Below are positions 1-5,068 of a stretch of 5,068 nucleotides of DNA, piece after piece. Below the pieces are notes generated by a model, which did not search any database, was not told the origin of the DNA, and saw only the letters and a program-made list of their open reading frames with translations. The DNA is taken from NCBI GenBank assembly GCA_021735285.1, contig JAIPHI010000182.1:1-5068 (forward strand). Reading direction: 5' to 3'. Source of the DNA: Fidelibacterota bacterium (GTDB lineage: Bacteria; Fidelibacterota; UBA2242; JAFGTP01). Each line of letters starts with the position of its first letter. The first letter of the stretch is position 1. A program made the position numbers and the translations under genes.

Positions 1-3
1 AAT

Positions 4-630
4 TTATTGAGTTGCTGTTATTTGTTCTACTATTTTGACTGCTTCATTGGCATCCTTGCCATATCCGTCTGCACCCACTGAATCGGCGAATTTCTGGTCA
101 ATAGGTGCGCCACCTACTATCACTTTAATGGCGTTGTTATCATTATAGTGTTCTACTACTTTCTTTATATAATCCCGTGTAGTGGTTAATAGTGCACTAC
201 ACATAATAATATTAACACCTTGTTCTACGGCTTCATCATATTTTTCGATACTACAATTGGTTCCTAAATCTATCACCTCATATCCCGCCCCTTTTAACAT
301 AATAGCTACCAGATTTTTGCCAATATCATGCAGATCATCTTTAACTGTGCCAATGGCGACTTTGAGCGGGGCTTCTCTCTCACTTTGGGCTAATATAGGT
401 CCTAAAATTGTTAGGCCGGCCTGCATAGCTCGGGCTGAGATAAGCATTTGAGGTACAAATATTTCAGAACGAGAAAAACGTTCACCCATTTCGCGCATGG
501 CCGGAATCATAGAGTCATACAACAGGGGCTCTATCCCGATATTTTGATCCAGGCTTTGTTTAACCAATTTTTTGACATTTTCTCTATTACCATCAATCAC
601 CGCCTGATACAATTTCTCCTGGCGAGCCAT
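4..630 (-). CDS. Methyltransferase-cognate corrinoid (cobalamin-binding) protein, MtbC/MttC/MtaC-like
   Basis: This 208-residue protein has the two-part layout of corrinoid shuttle proteins. Residues about 5-85 form the helical cap, including the phrase GERFSRSEIFVPQML. Residues about 88-205 form the Rossmann-like B12 domain. The base-off/His-on signature D-x-H-x-x-G is intact at D99-H101-G104 (DLHDIGKN), followed by S145-A-L147 and G173-G174, which contact the nucleotide tail of the cofactor. Length is normal for the family and there is no signal peptide, so it is cytoplasmic. Known relatives accept a methyl group from methylamines, methanol, betaines or aryl methyl ethers via a substrate methyltransferase, then pass it to a second methyltransferase. 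The substrate cannot be read from this protein alone. The ATG start is supported by a strong AAAAGGAGG at 638-646. A URO-D-type methyltransferase lies upstream on the same strand, separated by 444 bases. The family call is secure; the specific subtype is not. Confidence 0.93.
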   Translation of the reverse strand: MARQEKLYQAVIDGNRENVKKLVKQSLDQNIGIEPLLYDSMIPAMREMGERFSRSEIFVPQMLISARAMQAGLTILGPILAQSEREAPLKVAIGTVKDDLHDIGKNLVAIMLKGAGYEVIDLGTNCSIEKYDEAVEQGVNIIMCSALLTTTRDYIKKVVEHYNDNNAIKVIVGGAPIDQKFADSVGADGYGKDANEAVKIVEQITATQ

Positions 631-637
631 ATATGAT

Positions 638-646
638 CCTCCTTTT
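638..646 (-). promoter_or_regulatory. Strong ribosome binding site of the corrinoid protein gene
   Basis: The minus strand reads AAAAGGAGG seven bases before the ATG at 630-628. It is a near-perfect anti-Shine-Dalgarno match and fixes the start. It is the strongest such site in the window. Confidence 0.8.
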
Positions 647-672
647 AAAGTTGTTAGAAATATTTGTCAAAA

Positions 673-701
673 AATCTACTTAATATATTCAAAACTTTCA
701 A
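673..701 (-). promoter_or_regulatory. Possible sigma70-like promoter of the corrinoid protein gene
   Basis: On the minus strand, TTGAAA (696-701) is followed after 17 bases by TAGATT (673-678), giving a predicted start of transcription near 666 and a leader of about 35 bases that contains the ribosome binding site. The -35 box matches at 5 of 6 and the -10 box at 4 of 6 positions. The surroundings are very AT-rich, so chance matches are likely. It fits the large gap that separates this gene from the URO-D gene upstream. Confidence 0.25.
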
Positions 702-928
702 AGATTGTAATATATTATCAAGAAAGGAGATACTATTCCAGTTGAAATATAGTCTTTAATTATCATATTGTTGCTCTATATTATCATTTAGAGTGAAGTT
801 GAGGATAAGGGGTGCAATCTAATGAAATCTGAAGTAAGTCATTTGATAGAGGCGGGTAAATATGGCCTTAAAAATTAGGAACTTTACTTCTTTGTATGAT
901 ATAATCAGGACATGTATAGCGATTTTTA

Positions 929-944
929 TATAAGTTGTCTTATA
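929..944. repeat. Small inverted repeat (6-base stem, 4-base loop)
   Basis: TATAAG, loop TTGT, CTTATA. Allowing a two-base bulge on the left arm extends the pairing outward to TTTTA/TAAAA. It is AT-rich and has no proper T tract, so a terminator role is weakly supported at best. It abuts the next inverted repeat at 945-978. Confidence 0.35.
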
Positions 945-978
945 AAATAGTAGCTATAATTTATCATAAATACTATTT
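945..978. repeat. Inverted repeat, 8-base arms
   Basis: AAATAGTA at 945-952 is the exact reverse complement of TACTATTT at 971-978, with an 18-base AT-rich loop. It sits directly beside the 929-944 hairpin, so the two form a tandem pair of potential stems in the middle of the gap. The function is unknown. Confidence 0.35.
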
Positions 979-986
979 AAATCTAT

Positions 987-1019
987 TTTTCCTTCGGACT
1001 ATTGAAGGCTTCAGGAAAA
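987..1019. repeat. Imperfect palindrome downstream of the URO-D gene
   Basis: TTTTCCT (987-993) pairs with AGGAAAA (1013-1019). An alternative stem CCTTC (991-995) with GAAGG (1004-1008) lies inside it. It is 56 bases beyond the URO-D stop codon in the direction of transcription, where a terminator could be expected, but neither strand has a T run of terminator type directly after the GC-containing stem. It could be a processing stem, part of a dispersed repeat, or chance. Confidence 0.3.
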
Positions 1020-1074
1020 TCCACAACTAAGGATAGTTATGCTACATCAGACAAAACTTATGCAAATCGCAATA

Positions 1075-2313
1075 TTATTTTTTTATTGCTTGTAACAAAG
1101 CAAGAATATTTTGTATTGGAGTGTTTTGGGGTAAACTTTCCGGAGAAAAAACATAGCCTCCATTCTGTGATAATATCTTAGAATTATCCTTTGCTTTTTT
1201 TCGGATTTCTTCCGGATCTCCAGAAACCAGAAGCTCCGTATCAATACAATTCCCCCATAATGTTATTTGGTCACCCCACTTTTTTTTAAGGTTCGCGGGT
1301 GTGGTTTGTAGAGCTGAGAACTGAAGAGGATTTAAAATATCAAAGCCACTATCAATAATATCTTCCAATATATCATTAATCGCTCCACAGCTGTGCTTCA
1401 TGGTTTTCCAGCCTGTGTTATCATGGACCCACCTGTTTATTTTTTTGTAAAATGGTTTGTATAAATTTCTAAAAATTTCCGGAGAAATAAATAGTGAGTT
1501 CTGTCCACCAAAATCGGTGGCACAAACTAATATTATATCAATATATTCGCCAATTCTGAAATTGATTTTAGCCAAATTTTTTAAAGCAATTTTGGTTTGG
1601 TATGCAAATATTCTTTTAATATAATCCGGATTCTCAATATGGGCTATATACCAATCCTGTAGGTTTCTGATTCCCTTTGGGTCTTCTAGATAAGGCGCTA
1701 AAATGTAATTTATGTTACCTAGAAAAGTAAATTTTGAAGTAAAAATCGTAGCGCGCTGAGCTTCAGAGATAGAAGATGCTTCATGCACCAGATAATTCAG
1801 TTCATTGTCTGAAATGAGCTTTAATTCATGTAAATTATTTTTCAGTTTTATTTCTTTTTCGTCTATTTGTTCCTGCCGCTTAATCAAGTTTAAACTTGAT
1901 TCTGTAGCTTGCATTATAGCGGAAGGTGGAACGGAATTATTCCCTTTAGGAAAAATGTATATATTATTCTGATTGTCTTTTTCTGTATAAAATTCTTCCG
2001 GTACCTGGATTATCTGGCCATCAGGTAATTGCCATTCTTGCCACATAAGATTTTTCATACCGAAAATGTTTTTATAAGGTGTCATGCCCCTGGTATCAAT
2101 CCCTATCACTTTTTTTAGGTCATCATCAATTTCTCCTAGCATTTGCTGGGGCTCGATCAGTTTTATGGATTTTTCCTGTAATCCATAGTATTTTCTTAGT
2201 TTTTTAATAAGAGAGATATGTAAACCACTTATCATAGTTGAACCAAGATCAATCGGGATCCTGGCTATCGATTCATGTTCAATAGCTTTTATTATTAAGT
2301 CTTTTGAGTTCAT
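1075..2313 (-). CDS. URO-D-fold corrinoid methyltransferase (MtaA/MtbA/CmuA-type), not a haem enzyme
   Basis: This 412-residue cytoplasmic protein belongs to the uroporphyrinogen decarboxylase superfamily, in the branch that moves methyl groups between a corrinoid protein and an acceptor. The start MNSKDLIIKAIEHE followed by RIPIDLGS is the usual family opening. Other family blocks are PKGNNSVPPSA (about 122-132), ATDFGGQ (265-271), the zinc motif H307-S-C309-G, GFDILNPLQ (323-331), WGNCIDTE (353-360) and GGYVFSP (385-391). H307, C309 and C356 are the likely zinc ligands, as in the His-x-Cys...Cys site of MtaA. True decarboxylases (HemE) are shorter and lack this site. The C-terminal ESLPQNTP departs from the HNIQ-like segment common in relatives. 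No ribosome site precedes the ATG, but the N-terminus aligns with the family, so this start is preferred. The corrinoid protein gene lies downstream. In archaea the acceptor is coenzyme M; in bacteria, tetrahydrofolate or others. The acceptor here is unknown. Confidence 0.85.
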   Translation of the reverse strand: MNSKDLIIKAIEHESIARIPIDLGSTMISGLHISLIKKLRKYYGLQEKSIKLIEPQQMLGEIDDDLKKVIGIDTRGMTPYKNIFGMKNLMWQEWQLPDGQIIQVPEEFYTEKDNQNNIYIFPKGNNSVPPSAIMQATESSLNLIKRQEQIDEKEIKLKNNLHELKLISDNELNYLVHEASSISEAQRATIFTSKFTFLGNINYILAPYLEDPKGIRNLQDWYIAHIENPDYIKRIFAYQTKIALKNLAKINFRIGEYIDIILVCATDFGGQNSLFISPEIFRNLYKPFYKKINRWVHDNTGWKTMKHSCGAINDILEDIIDSGFDILNPLQFSALQTTPANLKKKWGDQITLWGNCIDTELLVSGDPEEIRKKAKDNSKILSQNGGYVFSPESLPQNTPIQNILALLQAIKK

Positions 2314-2338
2314 ATCACGAATAAATCTAATTCATATC

Positions 2339-2366
2339 ATTATAATTATAAAGCTGCTTATTCAAA
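2339..2366 (-). promoter_or_regulatory. Possible promoter of the URO-D methyltransferase gene
   Basis: The minus strand carries two directly adjacent consensus TATAAT hexamers (2345-2350 and 2339-2344). TTTGAA (2361-2366) lies 16 bases upstream of the second. Transcription would start near 2332, leaving a leader of about 19 bases without a Shine-Dalgarno sequence. The AT-rich setting makes chance matches likely, but the perfect -10 boxes and their position fit. Confidence 0.3.
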
Positions 2367-2381
2367 ATAAAAATCAATCGC

Positions 2382-2411
2382 CTGACAACAATATAAATTG
2401 AAATTTATCAA
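2382..2411 (+). promoter_or_regulatory. Weak candidate promoter of the CBM9/DUF5916 gene
   Basis: CTGACA (2382-2387, 5 of 6 matches to a -35 box) is followed after 18 bases by TATCAA (2406-2411, 4 of 6 to a -10 box). Transcription would start near 2418, about 40 bases before the chosen ATG. The palindrome at 2393-2408 fills most of the spacer between the boxes, where a repressor could act. Confidence 0.2.
2393..2408. promoter_or_regulatory. Perfect palindrome in the divergent promoter region, candidate operator
   Basis: ATAAATT and AATTTAT are exact reverse complements around a central GA. It lies in the 145-base spacer between two divergent genes, the usual place for a dimeric regulator site. 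It is pure A/T apart from the centre, so chance is a real possibility, and no regulator gene is in the window. Confidence 0.25.
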
Positions 2412-2447
2412 AAGTGTGACTGATGTTTAAATTTGAATCGATTGTTT

Positions 2448-2451
2448 GGAG
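2448..2451 (+). promoter_or_regulatory. Ribosome binding site deciding the CBM9/DUF5916 start
   Basis: GGAG within TTTGGAGTG is seven bases before ATG 2459. The earlier in-frame ATG at 2423 has no such site (upstream AAAAGTGTGACTG) and would place twelve mixed residues (MFKFESIVWSVF) ahead of the signal peptide. Confidence 0.7.
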
Positions 2452-2458
2452 TGTATTT

Positions 2459-4603
2459 ATGAAAATGAATAGCTTTGTTTTCTTGTTTTTAATAGGGATG
2501 CTTTTCGCTAATCAATCAAAAAAGACTCTTCTTGTAAGAGAAACTCATCAAATACCGGAGATTGATGGGCAAATTGAATCCTGTTGGGCCAAAGCAGATT
2601 CTACTACATCTTTTGTTCAACATCAGCCCTACCACAATCATCAACCTTCAAGGAAAACAGTTGCCCGTATATTAACCACTAAAAATGATCTGTATTGTTT
2701 AATAATGTGCTATGGTAATCCACAACAATTAGCCAATTATACTGGGAAATTGGATGATCTCAATAATGCGGATTATGTTGCACTAATTCTCGATTCTTTT
2801 GGTAATAATAGAACAGCATATAAATTTTCTGTCTCCGCATCTGGAGTTCGCAGTGATTGCCGATTGCTAGATGATGGCCGTAATAATGATTATTCCTGGA
2901 ATGGAATCTGGTATGCTAATGCAAAAACATATGATTGGGGGTATGCAGTCGAGTTGAGAATTCCATATAAATCTATTCAATATAAGAAAGGAATCGACTG
3001 GGGATTAGATTTTTATCGATATATCCCAAACAAAAACGAGGATATCTACTGGAATAAATATGATAGAAATGAAGGTCAGCGGATCTCTAAAGCAGGTCAG
3101 CTGGTATTTAACAATTTTCAACTTCCAAAAAGGAAAATGCATATGGAAATCTATCCGGTAGGTTTAACCCAAGTAGAATATCAAGATGATGGGAATTATA
3201 AATTTAGCCCTGATCTGGGCTTGGATGTGTTGTACAATCCTTCGCCTCAACTCACTTTTCAATTTACAGCTAATCCGGATTTTGCCCAAATTGAAGCCGA
3301 TCCCTATGAATTTAATATTAGTCGGTATGAGACCTATTATGATGAGCGGAGGCCTTTTTTTACAGAAGGGAATGAAATCTTTATGGCTGCTGGCAAACAA
3401 ACCGGTACTGGATTCTACAATCCTATGGAACTGTTTTATTCCAGAAGAATTGGACGCAAACTTCCGGATGGAAGTGAAGTTCCCTTATTAGCGGGAGTGA
3501 AAAGTTTTGGGAGAATCGACAAGTATGAATATGGAGGCTTCTTTGCCTATACCGGAGAAAAAGAATATACGGATGATGATACAACAATGACTGAAGAACG
3601 AGCCAGCTTTAGTTCCCTGCGACTCAAACGACAAATTTTTGGCAATTCATCATTAGGGCTTCTATATGTTGGCAAGAAATCACCGGATGGAAATAATGGA
3701 GTGATGGACATTGATGGGGCTGTGCGGGGATCAAATTGGCAATTAGCCTATCAACTGGCTCGTTCCTATAAAAATGATCAGGGAGGTTATGCAGGTTCGG
3801 CTGGGTTAACTTCTTTTGGAGATAATTTCATGTTTTTTGCAAAGAGTCGCATTGTAGGTAACAATTTTGATGTTAGTGAAGTTGGTTATGTCCCCTGGCA
3901 GGGCACTTCTGAATTTGTAGTAATTGGAGGCCCGATGTGGCATTTTGAAAATGGGGAACTGAGAAGGATAATGTTGTTTGGCGGGCCCTGGACATATTAC
4001 GAAAAAGAAGATAAATATACTGATCGGGGCGGAATATTGGGATTTAACATGCATTTCCGAAGTGGCTGGGGATATGAAATAAATTTCCAAGCTGGCAGTT
4101 CTAAAGACCTTGATAAGAAATATAATTCTTATTCCTGTTATTTATCCAGCTGGTTTAATGTCAGTCCCAGGTGGGATGGTAATCTCTGGGCTTCCTACGA
4201 AAAGACATACAATTTTAAAAGAAATTATCTGGCCTTTTATAATAGTATAGGTATTGATTTTAACTGGAATATTTCCAGAACAATGGAGATAGGTTCTTCC
4301 TTCAATACATATATCGAAGGAAATCCGGATGGTAATATTGAGGAAATTACTTATAATTCACGTCCCTTTATATCTTCCACTCCAATTAATAATATGAATA
4401 TTCGGATTTACCTGGATAATCTTTTCTTAAAATCATCAGGTGAATTTGAAAGGCTGATAGGAGGGTTTTTATTTTCCTATAATTTCTCCCCGAAAAGCTG
4501 GCTCTATATTGCTTTGAATGAAGTTCAGCAGCGGCCTGGCCAAAGATTAAAAGTACAGGATAGAGCCGGGGCTATAAAATTAAAATATTTGTATCATCTC
4601 TAA
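2459..4603 (+). CDS. Exported CBM9-like / DUF5916 beta-barrel-type protein
   Basis: Starting at 2459 the protein has 714 residues. An in-frame ATG at 2423 would add 12, but GGAG at 2448-2451 sits seven bases before the 2459 ATG and this start opens directly with a signal peptide (MKMNSFVFLFLIGMLFA, probable cut before NQ). Residues about 24-218 form a CBM9-like domain, with the opening IPEIDGQIESCWAKAD and the later VELRIPYKSIQ. Residues about 229-714 are DUF5916, shown by FTANPDFAQIEADP (269-282), ERRPFFTEGNEIF (296-308) and FYSRRIGR (326-333). The remainder is rich in alternating aromatic/polar beta-strand patterns and ends in KLKYLYHL, like a final barrel strand. Length is normal for the family. 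It probably sits in the outer membrane. The substrate is unknown: the family is often described as carbohydrate-binding, but a binding or transport function has not been settled. It is divergent from the URO-D gene; a functional link is not evident. Confidence 0.9.
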   Translation: MKMNSFVFLFLIGMLFANQSKKTLLVRETHQIPEIDGQIESCWAKADSTTSFVQHQPYHNHQPSRKTVARILTTKNDLYCLIMCYGNPQQLANYTGKLDDLNNADYVALILDSFGNNRTAYKFSVSASGVRSDCRLLDDGRNNDYSWNGIWYANAKTYDWGYAVELRIPYKSIQYKKGIDWGLDFYRYIPNKNEDIYWNKYDRNEGQRISKAGQLVFNNFQLPKRKMHMEIYPVGLTQVEYQDDGNYKFSPDLGLDVLYNPSPQLTFQFTANPDFAQIEADPYEFNISRYETYYDERRPFFTEGNEIFMAAGKQTGTGFYNPMELFYSRRIGRKLPDGSEVPLLAGVKSFGRIDKYEYGGFFAYTGEKEYTDDDTTMTEERASFSSLRLKRQIFGNSSLGLLYVGKKSPDGNNGVMDIDGAVRGSNWQLAYQLARSYKNDQGGYAGSAGLTSFGDNFMFFAKSRIVGNNFDVSEVGYVPWQGTSEFVVIGGPMWHFENGELRRIMLFGGPWTYYEKEDKYTDRGGILGFNMHFRSGWGYEINFQAGSSKDLDKKYNSYSCYLSSWFNVSPRWDGNLWASYEKTYNFKRNYLAFYNSIGIDFNWNISRTMEIGSSFNTYIEGNPDGNIEEITYNSRPFISSTPINNMNIRIYLDNLFLKSSGEFERLIGGFLFSYNFSPKSWLYIALNEVQQRPGQRLKVQDRAGAIKLKYLYHL

Positions 4604-4612
4604 CTAGATTGA

Positions 4613-4662
4613 CTTGATTCGTTGTTTATCCTTGATTCACACTCATTTCATTCGTTGCGAAT
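4613..4662. repeat. Cluster of short repeats after the DUF5916 gene
   Basis: CTTGATTC occurs exactly at 4613-4620 and 4631-4638. ATTCGTTG occurs at 4617-4624 and 4650-4657. The second copy is part of a small hairpin, ATTCG-TTG-CGAAT (4650-4662). There is no T run, so it is not a standard terminator. The function is unknown. Confidence 0.35.
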
Positions 4663-4676
4663 CGAGTCCGGGTAAC

Positions 4677-4705
4677 TTGACTACAAGGACAGGATTTCGT
4701 AAACT
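4677..4705 (+). promoter_or_regulatory. Plausible promoter of the flavin reductase fragment
   Basis: TTGACT (4677-4682, 5 of 6) and TAAACT (4700-4705, 4 of 6) are separated by 17 bases. Transcription would begin near 4712, about 32 bases before the ATG at 4744, with AGAGGG (4731-4736) as ribosome site seven bases ahead of it. If right, the TTG at 4714 is too close to the transcript start to be the real initiation codon. Confidence 0.3.
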
Positions 4706-4743
4706 TATAGGAATTGGTTGAAATTAAAAAAGAGGGCTTTTCT

Positions 4744-4989
4744 ATGACCAAGGATATAAACCATCAGGGTTATCCCAAAATAGTCACGATTGTGGGAGCA
4801 AAATATAAAGATAAAACTAATTTTATGACAGCCGCCTGGAGTACATATCTTTCTCATAATCCACTATTATTTGGTGTTTCGATTGCATCCCAGCGATTTA
4901 CGCATGATCTAATTGAAAATAGTAAGGAATTTAATGGTAATATCCAAATGTTAGTTGAAATTTTTTATGGAGAGATTCAATATTCATAA
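4744..4989 (+). pseudogene. Truncated flavin reductase-like (DIM6/NTAB family) gene remnant
   Basis: The 81-residue product begins like a flavin reductase-fold, FMN-binding protein: MTKDINHQGYPKIVTIVGA, then NFMTAAWSTYLSHNPLLFGV and QRFTHDLIENSKEF. These match the N-terminal third of the family (Met-Thr-Ala-x-Trp, Ser-x-x-Pro and Thr-His-x-Leu-Ile elements), whose intact members are around 160-200 residues. After EF the expected NIP...LVE...YCG...SGR...DKF region becomes NIQMLVEIFYGEIQYS and then a stop, so the C-terminal half, including part of the flavin and dimer surface, is missing. No other frame in the remaining bases visibly restores it. The tail NI-LVE-FYGE looks like an eroded version of the family rather than random sequence. 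ATG 4744 with AGAGGG is preferred over TTG 4714. Intact relatives move electrons to or from FMN; this fragment is probably non-functional. Confidence 0.7.
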
Positions 4990-4993
4990 TTTT

Positions 4994-5009
4994 CTTAAAA
5001 AATTTTAAG
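4994..5009. terminator. AT-rich palindrome between convergent frames, weak terminator candidate
   Basis: CTTAAAA and TTTTAAG are exact reverse complements around AA. On the plus strand the stem is followed by TATTTTTACTTTC, which could serve as a T-rich tail. The stem has only one G/C pair, so it would be weak. It overlaps the stop codon of the minus-strand frame to its right. Confidence 0.25.
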
Positions 5010-5068
5010 TATTTTTACTTTCTCTTTTCTTAACTAATTCCTCTACTTTTTCTTGAATTAGGTGTAAT
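5005..5068 (-). CDS. Possible C-terminal end of a gene entering from the right edge (partial)
   Basis: On the minus strand an open frame runs in from the right edge and ends at TAA (5007-5005), giving LHLIQEKVEELVKKRESKNT. The charged amphipathic pattern with a Lys/Arg-rich tail resembles the last helix of a real protein, and the position, facing the remnant upstream, suits a convergent gene. Only 20 residues are visible, no family can be named, and it could be chance. Confidence 0.35.
   Translation of the reverse strand, partial: LHLIQEKVEELVKKRESKNT

Larger units (their letters stand above)
631..1074. other. Long intergenic gap between the two methyl-transfer genes
   Basis: No convincing gene is seen in these 444 bases. 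They hold the corrinoid gene's ribosome site and possible promoter (638-701), an 18-codon plus-strand reading frame at 822-878 (MKSEVSHLIEAGKYGLKN) with an AAGGGG about nine bases upstream, and three inverted repeats: 929-944 (TATAAG, loop TTGT), 945-978 (AAATAGTA, 18-base loop) and 987-1019 (TTTTCCT, 19-base loop). No GC-rich hairpin followed by a T run is present on the minus strand after the URO-D stop codon. The short frame has no recognisable motif and could be chance or a gene remnant. The gap is unusually long for two genes expected to be co-transcribed. Confidence 0.7.

Noticed and set aside
182..636. Two plus-strand open frames (182-451 and 448-636) opposite the corrinoid protein gene
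   Set aside because: They lie entirely or almost entirely antisense to a well-supported gene, have no recognisable motif, and follow the codon structure of the opposite strand.
642..670. Perfect minus-strand TTGACA (665-670) with TAAAAG 17 bases downstream as a promoter
   Set aside because: The would-be -10 box overlaps the ribosome binding site, so the transcript would start inside or after it.
822..878. 18-codon plus-strand frame as an annotated gene
   Set aside because: It has a modest ribosome site but no motif and no visible conservation; it was kept as an observation within the gap entry only.
1075..2313. Calling the URO-D-fold protein uroporphyrinogen decarboxylase (hemE)
   Set aside because: The zinc-binding His-x-Cys...Cys pattern, the length of 412 residues and the nearby corrinoid protein point to the methyltransferase branch; no haem genes are nearby.
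2423..2458. Earlier ATG at 2423 for the CBM9/DUF5916 gene
   Set aside because: It has no ribosome site, and the added residues precede a normal signal peptide that starts cleanly at 2459 with GGAG seven bases upstream.
3164..4090. Open frames 3164-3400 (-), 3186-3491 (+) and 3806-4090 (-) inside the DUF5916 gene
   Set aside because: They are out-of-frame shadows of a gene with clear family motifs across the same region; none has a convincing start or domain.
4666..4690. GTCC...GGAC stem as a terminator or tRNA fragment
   Set aside because: The stem has only four pairs plus three inner ones across a 2x2 internal loop, there is no T run, and no tRNA arms or anticodon structure can be fitted.

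Overview
The window is AT-rich and probably comes from a Gram-negative, likely anaerobic bacterium. The Gram-negative reading rests on a large gene with a signal peptide, a CBM9-like domain and a DUF5916 region ending in a beta-strand-like tail, an outer-membrane-type architecture common in Bacteroidota, Calditrichota, Neomarinimicrobiota, KSB1 and related phyla. Several genes have good Shine-Dalgarno sequences, which argues mildly against a typical Bacteroidota host. The corrinoid methyl-transfer genes fit an anaerobic, one-carbon-using lifestyle. The phylum cannot be fixed from this sequence.

Left half, minus strand (about 1-2313): a URO-D-fold methyltransferase of the MtaA/MtbA type (2313 to 1075) lies upstream of a methyltransferase-cognate corrinoid protein (630 to 4). 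A 443 to 444 base gap with no convincing gene separates them, so each may have its own promoter. Together they would form the core of a corrinoid methyl-transfer system: the corrinoid protein carries a methyl group on cobalamin, and the URO-D protein moves it to or from an acceptor bound near a zinc site. The substrate-specific methyltransferase (MttB, MtaB or MtbB type) is not in the window and could lie beyond the left edge.

Middle, plus strand (2459-4603): one long gene, transcribed divergently from the URO-D gene, encodes the CBM9-like/DUF5916 protein. The 145-base divergent spacer carries a perfect 7+7 palindrome and weak promoter-like boxes for both directions.

Right end (4604-5068): a 140-base spacer with short repeats and a plausible promoter precedes the N-terminal part of a flavin reductase-like gene that stops at 81 residues, less than half the usual length. 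It is probably a decayed remnant. After a small AT-rich palindrome, an open frame on the minus strand enters from the right edge and looks like the C-terminal tail of another gene.

No tRNA, rRNA, CRISPR array, insertion sequence or phage gene was seen. The most interesting points are the split corrinoid/URO-D pair with no visible substrate partner, the variant zinc-site and C-terminal motifs of the URO-D protein, and the truncated flavin reductase.
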